From NCBI GenBank assembly GCA_002356455.1, contig AP017968.1, positions 1,054,001 to 1,118,000 on the forward strand: a DNA stretch of 64,000 nt, written 5' to 3'. Source of the stretch: Fusobacterium varium (GTDB lineage: Bacteria > Fusobacteriota > Fusobacteriia > Fusobacteriales > Fusobacteriaceae). Made by a program: the position numbers and the translations under genes. Shown here piece after piece: positions 19,924 to 29,321 of this stretch. How positions within the stretch are numbered: the stretch's first letter is position 1; the number at the start of each line of letters is the position of its first letter. The notes below the pieces were generated by a model. The model searched no databases. It worked only from the letters and a program-made list of their open reading frames with translations, and was not told the DNA's origin.

Positions 19924-20605
19924 AGAGATATTGAAATTAGAAAATATAGAAAAATATTATAGTGGTAATATAGATAAACTTCATATTATAAGAAACCTGA
20001 GTTTAACAGTAGAAGAGGGAGAGTTTATATCAATACTTGGGAGATCAGGTTCTGGAAAATCTACTCTCTTGAATATAATTGGCTTATTAGATAAAATAGA
20101 TAATGGAAAAATATATATTGGCGGACAGGAAGTAGAGAAACTCTCTGATGAAAAAAAAGATATATTGAAAAACAGCATGCTTGGGTTTGTGTTTCAATTT
20201 CATTATCTTTTACCAGAATTTACTGCTTTAGAAAATGTAATGCTTCCAGCTCTGGTGAACGAATTTAAAAACAGGAAAGAAGTAGAAAAAAGGGCTATGG
20301 AAATATTAGAAGCAGTAGGATTAAAAGACAGGGTAAAGCATAAGCCATCACAACTGTCTGGTGGAGAAAAGCAAAGAGTGGCAATAGCCAGAGCTCTTAT
20401 TAATTCTCCTAAAATACTACTTGCTGATGAACCTACAGGGAATCTGGATGAAGAAACAAGTGAAACTATTTTTGATATATTGAGAGATATTAATAAAAAT
20501 AGAAAGCAGACTATAATAGTAGTTACACATTCAAAAGATTTAGCAAAAATTTCAGATAAAAAACTATATCTTAAAAAAGGTATTCTGCATTTAACAGATG
20601 ATTAG
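19916..20605 (+). CDS. lolD: Lipoprotein-releasing ABC transporter ATPase
   Basis: A 229-residue ABC ATPase of the LolD/MacB group. It shows Walker [10 protein letters not shown], the Q-loop region [16 protein letters not shown] (the FHYLLPEF segment is typical of LolD), the signature [15 protein letters not shown], Walker [12 protein letters not shown], and the H-loop VTHS. It powers release of lipoproteins by the permease encoded just upstream. The ATG lies inside the end of the permease gene, an eight-base overlap that implies coupled translation. It closes the recQ-macroglobulin-pbpC-lol transcription unit; only a weak AT hairpin follows. Confidence 0.92.
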   Translation: MSREILKLENIEKYYSGNIDKLHIIRNLSLTVEEGEFISILGRSGSGKSTLLNIIGLLDKIDNGKIYIGGQEVEKLSDEKKDILKNSMLGFVFQFHYLLPEFTALENVMLPALVNEFKNRKEVEKRAMEILEAVGLKDRVKHKPSQLSGGEKQRVAIARALINSPKILLADEPTGNLDEETSETIFDILRDINKNRKQTIIVVTHSKDLAKISDKKLYLKKGILHLTDD

Positions 20606-20711
20606 AAAATTTTTTAAAAATTTTTTATATAAAAAAAGGAAATTCATTAAAAAGGAAGTATAATATTATACAAAGCAAAGAGAACTTGCGGACTTAAAAG
20701 GAAGTGGTATT

Positions 20712-21263
20712 ATGAAAATGTCTATCCATGGAAAACAATTAGTTGTAACTGATGCAATCAAAAAGTATGCGGAAACTAAACTAGGGAGGGTTGAAAAGTA
20801 TCACGATAGTATCATAGAATTAGATGTTAGCTTATCAGCAGTGAGAACTAAAACTGGAAGTAGCCATACAGCTGAAGTATTGGCATATCTGAGTGGAAGT
20901 ACTTTAAAAGCTTCTTGTACAGATACTGATCTATATGCAGCTATTGACCAAGTTTCTGATATTATAGAGGCACAGCTTAAAAAACACAAAGAAAAAAGAG
21001 CAATAAACTATGGACAGGTTCCAGGAGTTAAAAAAATAAAATATGACCCTGAAACTAATACAGTTGAAAAAGAAGCAGCAGTAAATGTAGTTAAAGTTTA
21101 TCTTCCTCCAAAACCAATGGATATAGAAGAAGCTATACTTCAACTTGAATTATTAAACAGAGCATTTTATCCATTTACTAACTGTGAAACTGGAGAAATG
21201 AATATAGTCTATAAGAGAAAAGATGGAGATTATGCTCATGTAGAACCAGCAACTAAAAAATAG
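20712..21263 (+). CDS. hpf: Ribosome hibernation-promoting factor, long form
   Basis: A 183-residue long HPF/RaiA protein. The N-terminal S30AE domain (MKMSIHGKQLVVTDAIKKYAE to about residue 100) binds the 30S decoding region. A linker follows, then the C-terminal dimerisation domain (EEAILQLELLNRAFYPFTN to DGDYAHVEP). This long form pairs ribosomes into 100S dimers on its own and silences translation in stationary phase. A TATAAT box lies near 20660. The gene is monocistronic with a strong terminator directly after it. Confidence 0.93.
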   Translation: MKMSIHGKQLVVTDAIKKYAETKLGRVEKYHDSIIELDVSLSAVRTKTGSSHTAEVLAYLSGSTLKASCTDTDLYAAIDQVSDIIEAQLKKHKEKRAINYGQVPGVKKIKYDPETNTVEKEAAVNVVKVYLPPKPMDIEEAILQLELLNRAFYPFTNCETGEMNIVYKRKDGDYAHVEPATKK

Positions 21264-21282
21264 TTAAATAATTGTTATTATT

Positions 21283-21310
21283 ACCCCTTTCATATCTGAA
21301 AGGGGTTTTT
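21283..21310 (+). terminator. Terminator after hpf
   Basis: ACCCCTTT and AAAGGGGT form a perfect 8-bp stem with an 8-base loop, followed by five T residues. Confidence 0.88.
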
Positions 21311-21329
21311 AAATTTTTAGAAAAAATAC

Positions 21330-21358
21330 TTGAATTTTTACATTAATAGGTATATACT
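21330..21358 (+). promoter_or_regulatory. Promoter of tRNA-Leu
   Basis: TTGAAT and TATACT are separated by 17 bases. The expected transcription start is about 21365, six bases before the mature tRNA. Confidence 0.6.
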
Positions 21359-21370
21359 ACCAGTAGTTAT

Positions 21371-21456
21371 GCAGAAGTGGCGGAATGGTAGACGCGCTGT
21401 CTTCAGACGGCAGTGGGGGTGCCCCCGTGAGAGTTCAAATCTCTTCTTCTGCACCA
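21371..21456 (+). tRNA. tRNA-Leu (anticodon CAG)
   Basis: An 86-base tRNA with acceptor stem GCAGAAG/CTTCTGC and an encoded CCA end. The D arm is GCG...CGC. The anticodon stem CTGTC/GGCAG holds loop TTCAGAC, giving anticodon CAG, which reads CUG. A long class II variable arm (GGGGG/CCCCC stem) and a T arm with TTCAAAT follow. The long variable arm and the anticodon agree on leucine. CUG is a rare codon in such an AT-rich genome, so this is a minor isoacceptor. Confidence 0.95.
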
Positions 21457-21472
21457 TTGTTTTTCATAATAT

Positions 21473-21502
21473 GCAGTACCTTTTGGTATTGCTTTTTTTA
21501 TT
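21473..21502 (+). terminator. Terminator after tRNA-Leu
   Basis: GCAGTACC and GGTATTGC pair (one G-T) around a TTTT loop, followed by a run of seven T. Confidence 0.8.
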
Positions 21503-21624
21503 TTTTGAATTTTAAAAAATATTTTATCATTTTAGGAGAAAAATAAAAATAAATGTGCAAAATTTGTAAATATTTAGTATAATAGTATCATTAAATGAAA
21601 TGTTAAAGAGGGGTGACAGCTGAA

Positions 21625-22428
21625 ATGAATAAAGATATAAAAGAAAGAGTAAAAAATGCTAAAAGGATAGTGATTAAAGTAGGAACATCTACATTGACTT
21701 ATGCAAATGGTAATCTTAACCTAAGCCTTTTAAATAAGCTTGTATGGGGACTTAGTGATTTAAGAAATCAAGGAAGAGATGTAGTGCTTGTAACATCAGG
21801 AGCCATTGGGGTAGGCTCTAAAAAACTTGATTTTAAAACAAGACCTAAAGAAACTAGAGAAAAGCAGGCAGCAGCAGCAGTAGGGCAGGCTGAGCTTATG
21901 CATATATATCAAAACTTTTTTAGTGAATACAGCCAGAAAACAGCTCAAATACTTTTGACAAAAGATGATTTTAAAGAAGGAGAAAGAAAAACTAATACTA
22001 ATAATACATTTGAAACACTATTAGAATATGGAGTTATTCCAATAGTTAATGCAAATGATACCATATCTACATTTGAAATAGAATTTAGTGATAATGACAG
22101 ACTTTCGGCAAGTGTAGCCTCTTTATTAAAGGCTGATCTTTTGATTATACTTACAGATATAGATGCACTTTATGATTCTAATCCTAAAACTAATCCTAAT
22201 GCTCAAAGAATACCATATGTAGAAAAAGTTACTGATGAAATAATGGAAATGGGCGGAGAAAAGGGAAGTGAATTCAGTGTTGGAGGAATGGAAACAAAAC
22301 TTCTGGCAGCAAGAGAGTGTTGTGATAATGAAGTGGTAATGGCTATATTAGATGGCTCTAATCCTTTGTTGATAGAAAGATTGATATCAGGAGAAGATGT
22401 AGGAACAATTTTTGATTGTATAGCTTAG
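21625..22428 (+). CDS. proB: Glutamate 5-kinase
   Basis: A 267-residue amino-acid kinase that phosphorylates glutamate, the first step of proline synthesis. It shows IVIKVGTSTLT at the N terminus, the VTSGAIGVG glycine loop, NANDTIST, and the FSVGGMETKLLAA segment. It lacks the C-terminal PUA domain of E. coli ProB, so this is the short form. The ATG at 21625 is chosen because GGGGTGA stands 8 bases upstream; the in-frame GTG at 21613 overlaps that ribosome site. A TATAAT box lies near 21578. proA follows after 11 bases. Confidence 0.95.
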   Translation: MNKDIKERVKNAKRIVIKVGTSTLTYANGNLNLSLLNKLVWGLSDLRNQGRDVVLVTSGAIGVGSKKLDFKTRPKETREKQAAAAVGQAELMHIYQNFFSEYSQKTAQILLTKDDFKEGERKTNTNNTFETLLEYGVIPIVNANDTISTFEIEFSDNDRLSASVASLLKADLLIILTDIDALYDSNPKTNPNAQRIPYVEKVTDEIMEMGGEKGSEFSVGGMETKLLAARECCDNEVVMAILDGSNPLLIERLISGEDVGTIFDCIA

Positions 22429-22439
22429 GAGGAGATATA

Positions 22440-23684
22440 ATGGAAATATCAAAAATAGGAGAAGCTGCTAAAAAAGCTTCTATAAAAACAGCTCAGCTTT
22501 CTACTGGAGTAAAAAATGATATACTTCAAAAATCAGCTGATGCTTTAATAAGAAATAAAGAAAGAATAATTGAAATAAATAAAGAAGATGTAAAAAATGC
22601 TGTAAAGAATGGGGTAAAACAATCCTTTATAGACAGACTTACATTAACAGAAAAAAGAATAGAGGATATGGCAGCAGGATTGAGAGATATAGCTATGTTT
22701 AATGATCCTGTTGGAGAATATATTTATGGAAAAACTCTTCCAAATGGTTTGATAATTCAGCAGAAAAGAGTTCCTTTAGGAGTGGTGGCTATAATATTTG
22801 AATCACGTCCTAATGTAACAGCAGATGCTTTTGGACTTTGCTTAAAAAGTGGAAATGCTGTTATTTTAAGAGGAGGAAAAGAAGCAATAAAAACAAATAT
22901 AGCTATTGTAAGTGTATTTAAAGAAGTATTGAGAGAAGCTGGAATTTCAGAAGATACAGTACAGATATTGGAAGATACAAGTCATGAAAAAGCTGCAGAG
23001 CTTATGAAAGCTAATGAATATATAGATGTACTTATCCCTAGAGGAAGTGCAAGATTGATTAATACAGTCATTAATAACAGTACTATACCATGTATTCAGA
23101 CTGGAATAGGGAATTGTCATATATATGTAGATAAAACTGGAGATTTGAAAAAAGCTGTAGATATAATAATCAATGCTAAAACTCAAAGACCTGGAGTATG
23201 TAATGCAGTAGAAACTATACTTGTACATGAAGATATAGCAGCTGAATTACTTCCAGTAATGGGAAAAGAGCTGATTGATAGAAATGTAGAAATAAGAGGA
23301 GATGAAACTGTAAATAAATATATTGCTGAATCTAAAAAAGCAACTGAAGAAGATTGGGCTACAGAGTATGAAGATTATATACTTGCTGTAAAAACTGTAA
23401 AAACTTTAGACGAAGTAATAGAACATATAGGAAAATATGGAACTAAACATTCTGAGTCTATAATAACAGAAGATTATTCAAATGCTCAAAGATTCTTAAA
23501 TGAAATAGATGCAGCAGCTGTATATGTTAATGCTTCTACAAGATTTACAGATGGAGGACAATTTGGATTTGGTGCTGAAATAGGTATCAGTACTCAAAAA
23601 CTTCATGCAAGAGGGCCTATGGGGCTTAAGGAATTAACTACTACTAAATATGTAATATTTGGTAATGGACAGATTAGAAAATAG
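22440..23684 (+). CDS. proA: Glutamate-5-semialdehyde dehydrogenase (gamma-glutamyl phosphate reductase)
   Basis: A 414-residue NADPH-dependent aldehyde-dehydrogenase-family enzyme that reduces glutamyl phosphate to the semialdehyde for proline synthesis. Typical ProA blocks are visible: RVPLGVVAIIFESRPNVT, LRGGKEA, a cysteine in RPGVCNAVET at the catalytic position, and the C-terminal FGFGAEIGISTQKLHARGPMG. AGGAGG lies just before the ATG at 22440; an in-frame ATG at 22416 lies inside proB without a ribosome site. It is co-transcribed with proB and ends at a clear terminator. Confidence 0.96.
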   Translation: MEISKIGEAAKKASIKTAQLSTGVKNDILQKSADALIRNKERIIEINKEDVKNAVKNGVKQSFIDRLTLTEKRIEDMAAGLRDIAMFNDPVGEYIYGKTLPNGLIIQQKRVPLGVVAIIFESRPNVTADAFGLCLKSGNAVILRGGKEAIKTNIAIVSVFKEVLREAGISEDTVQILEDTSHEKAAELMKANEYIDVLIPRGSARLINTVINNSTIPCIQTGIGNCHIYVDKTGDLKKAVDIIINAKTQRPGVCNAVETILVHEDIAAELLPVMGKELIDRNVEIRGDETVNKYIAESKKATEEDWATEYEDYILAVKTVKTLDEVIEHIGKYGTKHSESIITEDYSNAQRFLNEIDAAAVYVNASTRFTDGGQFGFGAEIGISTQKLHARGPMGLKELTTTKYVIFGNGQIRK

Positions 23685-23700
23685 AATAATATAAATTAAG

Positions 23701-23735
23701 AAAAGGAATCCTAAATAATTAGGGTTCCTTTTTTT
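23701..23735 (+). terminator. Terminator after proBA
   Basis: AAAAGGAATCCTAA pairs with TTAGGGTTCCTTTT (one mismatch), followed by a T run. It lies 16 bases after the proA stop. Confidence 0.85.
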
Positions 23736-24126
23736 GTACATGAAAATAAATTTTAATAGTATATAAATATTGAAGTATTGTCATATTTTTTATAATTTTT
23801 TAAATTTTTATACAAAATATAAAGACTTCTTATTAATAAAAAATTATTGAATAATAAATATTCTATAAATCATATATTTTAATTTAGATAATAAAATATA
23901 ATAAAAAGAAAAAGAACGATAACTATATAAAAAATTACTATATTTATTCAAAAGTTAATAAGATGTATAAAAATAAAAAATATTAAAAAAATATAATAAA
24001 TATAAAAATAAAAATACAAATAAAGTAAATTAAATTGTATAAAAAAGTAGTAATTAAATTATAAAGAAATGAAAAATCAGTGAAGAGGAAAAAATAAAAA
24101 AAATTATCAAATAAAAGGAACTAAAA

Positions 24127-24156
24127 ATGACTTCTTAAAAAATAGACAGTTATAAT
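24127..24156 (+). promoter_or_regulatory. Candidate promoter for the polysaccharide operon
   Basis: ATGACT and TATAAT are separated by 18 bases. The predicted start, near 24163, coincides with the left end of the palindromic element, so the element would sit at the 5' end of a leader of about 510 bases. Confidence 0.4.
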
Positions 24157-24165
24157 CTATAAGTA

Positions 24166-24379
24166 TTCGCATTATTACAATAAGGCGCCCTGTAAAAATA
24201 TTTTTTTAAATTTTCTTAATTAAACTTTCTTAAAGATGTCAAATATAGTGACATGATACTACTAAAATAGAATATTGTCAATACCAAAAAAAGTCATAAT
24301 TTGACATCTTTAAGAAATGTTAGAACGAATTTAGTGAAGTTTGAATGTAAAAAAGTTCTCTTTATTGTAATAATGCGAA
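24166..24379. repeat. 214-bp palindromic element with perfect 18-bp terminal inverted repeats
   Basis: The outer ends are exact 18-base inverted repeats: TTCGCATTATTACAATAA at 24166-24183 and its complement at 24362-24379. A second, inner pair of exact 19-base inverted repeats lies at 24226-24244 and 24299-24317 (containing CTTAAAGATGTCAAAT). Between them the arms are loosely complementary, so the whole element can fold as one long hairpin. It has no coding capacity, which fits a MITE or a regulatory leader hairpin. Its right end is related to that of the element at 42383-42552. Confidence 0.85.
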
Positions 24380-24675
24380 CCTTTTTAAATTTTATGAAAA
24401 TACTATTTTTACAAAATTTGAAAATTGATATTTAATTTTAAAAAATAGAAAAAATATAAGAGATAAATTTTAAAAAATATTGAGAATAAAAAGAATATTT
24501 ACTAAGAAATATTAGTTAAATTCTAATAATTTTATATAACACTATTAAATGTGTATTTTAGATAAAAAATATTACAAAAATATAAAAATATATATATTTT
24601 AAAATATAAAATTAATAATTTGAATAAAAATAAAAAAGAAACATCTTAAAATAAAAATCAAGGAGCAAGGGGAAA

Positions 24676-26037
24676 GTGAAAAGACAAAGTTCAAAAATTT
24701 TAATGATAGTATTACAGTTTTTATTCTACTTTTTAATAAATAAAATATTTAAAGTTCCAGACAGAATTATGTATAACACTTTCTTTATCTATCTTGCATT
24801 AAATCTTACTAAAAATATGTATTCCTTTAAAACTATACTCATATGGGAAGAACTAAAAAAACAACTTTTTGTACATACAGAGTATCTCATAATTATGCTG
24901 ATAAATGATGCAGCATTCTGGGGAAGTAAGTATATACCAGTTCATTTGATAGTAGGAATAACATTTACCTTCTTTAACTTAATTATAATAAAAATCATAA
25001 GAAATATATTTAGAAAATCATTAGAAAAAAGGCTTCTTATCATAGGAGTTGGAAATACAGCCAGAGAACTAACTCATGTAATAAAAGAAAATAATTTTAC
25101 AATGTACAACTTGTTAGGGTATATATCAGCTAATTCTTTAGAAGGAATTAATCAAAGTATAAGAGTAGAAGAAGAAAAGATACTTGGAAACTGCTGTGAT
25201 ATAGAAAGAGTAATAGAAGAAAATCAAATAAATGAAGTAATAATAGCTCTCCCACTAGCAGATAATAAACAGATGTCAGAGATAATAAATAGATTGGATG
25301 GAAAAGTGAATAAGATAAAATTTACACCAGAATTAAATGGGACATATACATTTAACTCAACTATAGAAGATTATGATGGAATAATGCTTGTGTCTTCATA
25401 CAATGGAATGAATAGAAGAACTAATAAGTTTTTAAAAAGAAGCTTTGATATAGTTACAGGAATAGCTGGATGTATAGTACTAGGAATACTTTATCTGATA
25501 TATGCCCCAAAGATAAAAAAGGATGGTGGAAAAGCAATGTTTCTCCATACAAGGATAGGACAGTATCTAAAAACTTTTAAGATGTATAAGTTCAGAACCA
25601 TGTATGCTGATGCAGAGAAAAGGCTGGAAGAGATGTTGACTAAAGATGAAAAACTTAAAGAAGAATATTATAAGAACTTTAAACTTAAAAATGATCCAAG
25701 AATAACAGAAGTAGGAAAATTTTTAAGAAAAACATCATTAGATGAGTTTCCACAATTTATAAATGTGATAAAAGGAGAAATGTCATTTGTTGGACCAAGA
25801 CCTGTAGTGCAAAAAGAAGTGGATATGTACTATGGAGAAGAAAACAGTAGAAAGATATTTATGGTAAAGCCAGGAATAACAGGAATGTGGCAGGCAAATG
25901 GAAGGTCAGATGTTGAGAACTATGATGAAAGAATAGCGCTGGATCTTTACTATATAAGGAATTGGTCATTATGGCTAGATGTAATAATAACTGTGAAAAC
26001 AATAAAGAATGTTGTTGGAAAAAAGGGGGCATATTAA
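24676..26037 (+). CDS. Undecaprenyl-phosphate sugar-phosphate transferase (WbaP/WcaJ type), initiating enzyme
   Basis: A 453-residue polyprenyl glycosylphosphotransferase. The N-terminal half has several membrane helices and a nucleotide-fold domain (LLIIGVGNTARELTHVI). The C-terminal catalytic half has a membrane helix (about 255-275) followed by the family blocks TFKMYKFRTMYADAE, TSLDEFPQFINV, SFVGPRPV and KPGITGMWQANGRSD. It moves a sugar-1-phosphate, usually glucose or galactose, onto undecaprenyl phosphate at the inner membrane, which starts each repeat unit. It starts with GTG behind AAGGAGCAAGGGG. As first gene of the locus it fits a Wzx/Wzy-dependent polysaccharide. Confidence 0.93.
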   Translation: MKRQSSKILMIVLQFLFYFLINKIFKVPDRIMYNTFFIYLALNLTKNMYSFKTILIWEELKKQLFVHTEYLIIMLINDAAFWGSKYIPVHLIVGITFTFFNLIIIKIIRNIFRKSLEKRLLIIGVGNTARELTHVIKENNFTMYNLLGYISANSLEGINQSIRVEEEKILGNCCDIERVIEENQINEVIIALPLADNKQMSEIINRLDGKVNKIKFTPELNGTYTFNSTIEDYDGIMLVSSYNGMNRRTNKFLKRSFDIVTGIAGCIVLGILYLIYAPKIKKDGGKAMFLHTRIGQYLKTFKMYKFRTMYADAEKRLEEMLTKDEKLKEEYYKNFKLKNDPRITEVGKFLRKTSLDEFPQFINVIKGEMSFVGPRPVVQKEVDMYYGEENSRKIFMVKPGITGMWQANGRSDVENYDERIALDLYYIRNWSLWLDVIITVKTIKNVVGKKGAY

Positions 26038-26038
26038 T

Positions 26039-26794
26039 ATGGAACCTTTAGTAAGTGTAATTACCCCAGTATATAATGCAGAAGAATTTTTAGAAGAAAC
26101 CATATTATCAGTTTTGAATCAAACATATGAAAATTGGGAGTTAATATTAATAGATGATTGTTCAAAAGATGATAGCTATAAAATTATAGAAAGATATTTA
26201 GGAATAGATAAAAGAATAAAATATCTAAAAAATAAGAGAAATAGTGGTCCAGCTGTTACAAGAAATAATGGAATAAATATTTCTAAAGGAAAATATATAG
26301 CTTTTTTAGATAGTGATGACCTTTGGTATAAAGATAAGTTAAGAAATCAAATTAATTTCATGGTGGAAGAAGGATTAAAAATCAGCCATGGAAATTATTA
26401 CTTTTGTAACTTAGAAGGGAAAATTTTAAAAAAAGTAATTGTAGATAAAGAAATTGATTATAAAAAATTATTATTAGGAAATCAATTTAAAACAATGACT
26501 ATGATTATAGAAAAAAAAATTCTGAATAAAAAATTATTTCCTAATATAAAACATGAAGATTATGCTTTTTTTCTTGATATTTTAAATCGAGGAAATATTT
26601 CTATTAGAAACGAAAAGTATGATTCACTTTGTAGAATAGGAAAAGTAAGTGTATCTTCAAATAAGCTGAAAAGTGCAATGTGGACATGGAGAATATATAG
26701 AGAGCATGAAAAATTAAATTTAATAAAAAGTTGTTATTGTTTTATTAATTATACTTTGAGAGGAATAAATAAGTATAAAGGGCTAGGTGGTTAA
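26039..26794 (+). CDS. Family 2 glycosyltransferase
   Basis: A 251-residue GT-A enzyme. It opens PLVSVITPVYNAEEFLEETILSV, has the LIDDCSKDDS block, and carries FLDSDDLWY with the DxD-type metal and nucleotide-sugar site. The C-terminal region (WTWRIYREHEKLNLIKS) resembles small O-antigen and capsule transferases. The ATG at 26039 is chosen because an in-frame upstream ATG at 26009 would place the conserved start 10 residues inside the protein and overlap the previous gene. It begins one base after the initiating transferase, so it probably adds the second sugar of the repeat unit. Donor and linkage cannot be read from sequence. Confidence 0.9.
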   Translation: MEPLVSVITPVYNAEEFLEETILSVLNQTYENWELILIDDCSKDDSYKIIERYLGIDKRIKYLKNKRNSGPAVTRNNGINISKGKYIAFLDSDDLWYKDKLRNQINFMVEEGLKISHGNYYFCNLEGKILKKVIVDKEIDYKKLLLGNQFKTMTMIIEKKILNKKLFPNIKHEDYAFFLDILNRGNISIRNEKYDSLCRIGKVSVSSNKLKSAMWTWRIYREHEKLNLIKSCYCFINYTLRGINKYKGLGG

Positions 26795-27186
26795 AAGAGT
26801 GATATTAAAATGATTGTATATAAACAATATTTATTTGTAATATTTTTTTCTATTATGAAATTTTATTACTTAAAGTGTTTGAATGAAATGCGAATTAGAA
26901 AGTTTATTTATGGTAATGTTTTAGAATAAAAAGATTAAATAGAGTTTCATAGCTAATTTTAGAATTATTTTAATTTATTATAGAGGTTTAAAGTTTAGAA
27001 TTAGTACTTATTTTATATTTTTTAGATGCTAATAAAAGAACAATAAAAAAATAAATTGAAAAGTATATTTTTACTTTAATTTTATATATAGATAAAAATC
27101 ATCTAATTCAATGTCAATGAGTTTCCTATGAAATATTTTTTTGAGTAAAGATAAAACATTTCACAAATTATAAAGCAAGGAGAATA
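26795..27186. other. Gene-free gap between glycosyltransferases
   Basis: A 392-base, strongly AT-rich stretch. The longest open frame (MIVYKQYLFVIFFSIMKF..., 39 codons near 26811) has no ribosome site and looks like chance. No terminator or palindrome stands out. Given the decayed gene nearby, it may hold eroded coding sequence that is no longer recognisable. Confidence 0.4.
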
Positions 27187-28293
27187 ATGATAAAAATGAA
27201 TGTTTTATATGTAGGATATGATTTTTCTGATGATAAGATTGGTGGTAATATAGGACGAAAATTTAAATATAAATTATTTAAAGAAATATTAAGAGATAGT
27301 CTATATGAGGTCATAATACCAATGAATAAAAGAAAGATAGAAATCTTAAAGAATTATTTAATATTATCTTTTAATGGACAGAATAAAGAAATAGAAAAAA
27401 GAATTTTTGAGATAATTAAAGAAAAAAAGATAGATAAAATATTTTTTGATGGATCATTATACGGAAATATTCAAAAGAAAATAAAAAAATTATATCCTAA
27501 AATTGAACTTATAACATTTTTTCATAATATAGAAAAAAATTATTATTTAGAAAGAATAAAAGTAGAAGGAAAATTAAGGTTAATACTACTTCCAAGTGTA
27601 ATCTACAATGAAAATCTTTCAATTAAATGTAGTGAAAAATTAATTGTATTAAATAAGCGAGATTTAGATGAGTTAAAAAGAATATATAAGAAAAAAATAA
27701 ATAATAAACTAATATACCAAACACCTCTTTTTTTAGAGGATTCATACATAGAAACTAAAGGGCTTTATAAGTGTAATTATGATTATTTATTTATAGGATC
27801 TGCTTTTTATGCAAATATTTATGGAATAACTTGGTTTATTGAAGAAGTATTACCATATATAGAAGGAAGACTGGTTTTGATTGGTAAAGGAATGGAAATA
27901 TTAAAAGAAAAATTTTTAAATGATGAAAAACTTGAGATTATAGGAACTGTAGAAAATATTGAAAAATATTACTATGAAGATAATATTATAATTTCTCCAA
28001 TATTTCATGGATCTGGGATAAAAACCAAAACTATAGAAGCATTAATGTACAATAAAACAATTATAGGAACTGAGGAAGCTTTTGTAGGGATAGATAAAAA
28101 AGATATAGAGAAAATTGGAGTTTGTTGTGAAACTAAAGAAGAATTCATTAAAACTTTAACAAATAAAAATAATTTACAAGATAAAAGTAAATCTAGAGAA
28201 ATATATTTAAAAAATTTCTCAAAAAATATAATAAAAAGAAAATTTTTAGAGATATTTGATTTAATAGGAGAAAAAAATGATAATACGATCTAA
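27187..28293 (+). CDS. GT4/GT1-type glycosyltransferase
   Basis: A 368-residue GT-B fold candidate. It starts [23 protein letters not shown]. Its C-terminal domain has the nucleotide-sugar region [27 protein letters not shown], where the conserved glutamate (in KTIEAL) and the preceding G-G/S-I-K resemble group 1 family enzymes. AAGGAG stands before the ATG. The end overlaps hddA by 17 bases, so the heptose genes are in the same operon and this enzyme could transfer heptose, though that is inference. Overall similarity signals are weak beyond the C-terminal motif. Confidence 0.8.
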   Translation: MIKMNVLYVGYDFSDDKIGGNIGRKFKYKLFKEILRDSLYEVIIPMNKRKIEILKNYLILSFNGQNKEIEKRIFEIIKEKKIDKIFFDGSLYGNIQKKIKKLYPKIELITFFHNIEKNYYLERIKVEGKLRLILLPSVIYNENLSIKCSEKLIVLNKRDLDELKRIYKKKINNKLIYQTPLFLEDSYIETKGLYKCNYDYLFIGSAFYANIYGITWFIEEVLPYIEGRLVLIGKGMEILKEKFLNDEKLEIIGTVENIEKYYYEDNIIISPIFHGSGIKTKTIEALMYNKTIIGTEEAFVGIDKKDIEKIGVCCETKEEFIKTLTNKNNLQDKSKSREIYLKNFSKNIIKRKFLEIFDLIGEKNDNTI

Positions 28294-29308
28294 AGCACCT
28301 TTAAGACTTGGGTTAGCTGGAGGAGGGACTGATGTATCACCATATTGTGATGAATATGGCGGAGTTGTACTTAATGTGACAGTAGATATGTATGCCTATT
28401 GTACTATTGAGCCTACTGCTGATAATAGGATAATTTTTAATTCAACTGATAGACATGAAATATTTGAAGGAGAGAGTAAGGATTATTTAGAAATAGATAA
28501 TAATCTTTTGCTTCATAAAGGAGTCTACAATAAAATCGTTAAAAGGTACAATGATGGGAAACCATTATCTTTTAAAATGACAACTTATTCAGATGCTCCA
28601 GCAGGTTCAGGATTAGGTTCTTCTTCAACAATGGTAGTAGCTATAATAAAAGCATATATGGAATGGTTAAATTTACCATTAGGTGAATATGATATAGCTA
28701 ATTTGGCATATGAGATAGAAAGAATAGATTTGAATTTAAGTGGAGGAAAGCAAGATCAATTTTCTGCTACATTTGGTGGATTTAACTTTATGGAGTTTTA
28801 TTCAGAAAATAGAGTGATAGTAAATCCATTAAGGTTAAAAAAATGGATAAAAAATGAAATAGAAAGTTCACTTATTTTATATTATACAGGAACTTCAAGA
28901 GAATCTTCAAAAATAATTGATGAGCAAATCAAAAATGTAAAAGAAAAGTCTGAAAAAAGTTTAGAAGGAATGCATGAATTAAAAGAATCAGCTATTGAAA
29001 TGAAAAATGCAATTCTAAGAGGAGATTTTAAAAAGTTTGCCAAGTGTCTAAAAGAGGGATGGATATCTAAAAAGAAAATGTCAAATGCAATTTCTAATGA
29101 GTTTATAAATGAAACTTATGATTTTATAATGAATAATGGAGGAAAAGCAGCTAAAGTATCAGGCGCTGGTGGCGGAGGTTTTATGATGATACTTTGTGAC
29201 CCAAAAGAAAGATATAGCCTTATAGAAAAATTAAGAAAAAAAGAAGGGAAAGTTATGTTAGCACAATTTTCAGAAAAAGGAGCACAGGCTTGGACTTTAT
29301 ATGAATAA
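28277..29308 (+). CDS. hddA: D-glycero-alpha-D-manno-heptose-7-phosphate kinase
   Basis: A 343-residue GHMP kinase of the HddA type, which phosphorylates heptose 7-phosphate at C1 to give the alpha-1,7-bisphosphate. Diagnostic features are the N terminus [22 protein letters not shown], the GHMP ATP loop [12 protein letters not shown], the [11 protein letters not shown] block and the C-terminal [11 protein letters not shown] glycine loop. It overlaps the upstream glycosyltransferase by 17 bases and is followed by gmhA and hddC, the order known from heptose-containing capsule loci such as that of Campylobacter jejuni. Together they lead toward GDP-D-glycero-alpha-D-manno-heptose. Confidence 0.93.
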   Translation: MIIRSKAPLRLGLAGGGTDVSPYCDEYGGVVLNVTVDMYAYCTIEPTADNRIIFNSTDRHEIFEGESKDYLEIDNNLLLHKGVYNKIVKRYNDGKPLSFKMTTYSDAPAGSGLGSSSTMVVAIIKAYMEWLNLPLGEYDIANLAYEIERIDLNLSGGKQDQFSATFGGFNFMEFYSENRVIVNPLRLKKWIKNEIESSLILYYTGTSRESSKIIDEQIKNVKEKSEKSLEGMHELKESAIEMKNAILRGDFKKFAKCLKEGWISKKKMSNAISNEFINETYDFIMNNGGKAAKVSGAGGGGFMMILCDPKERYSLIEKLRKKEGKVMLAQFSEKGAQAWTLYE

Positions 29309-29321
29309 GAGGTGTATAAAA

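Larger units (their letters stand above)
23736..24675. other. Long, extremely AT-rich gene-free leader of the polysaccharide locus
   Basis: About 940 bases with no credible gene, dominated by A and T with short direct A/T runs. It contains a promoter candidate at 24127-24156 and the palindromic element at 24166-24379, both listed separately. No GGCGGTAG ops or JUMPstart element was found. The composition changes abruptly after the proA terminator, which marks the left edge of the accessory polysaccharide region. Confidence 0.6.
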
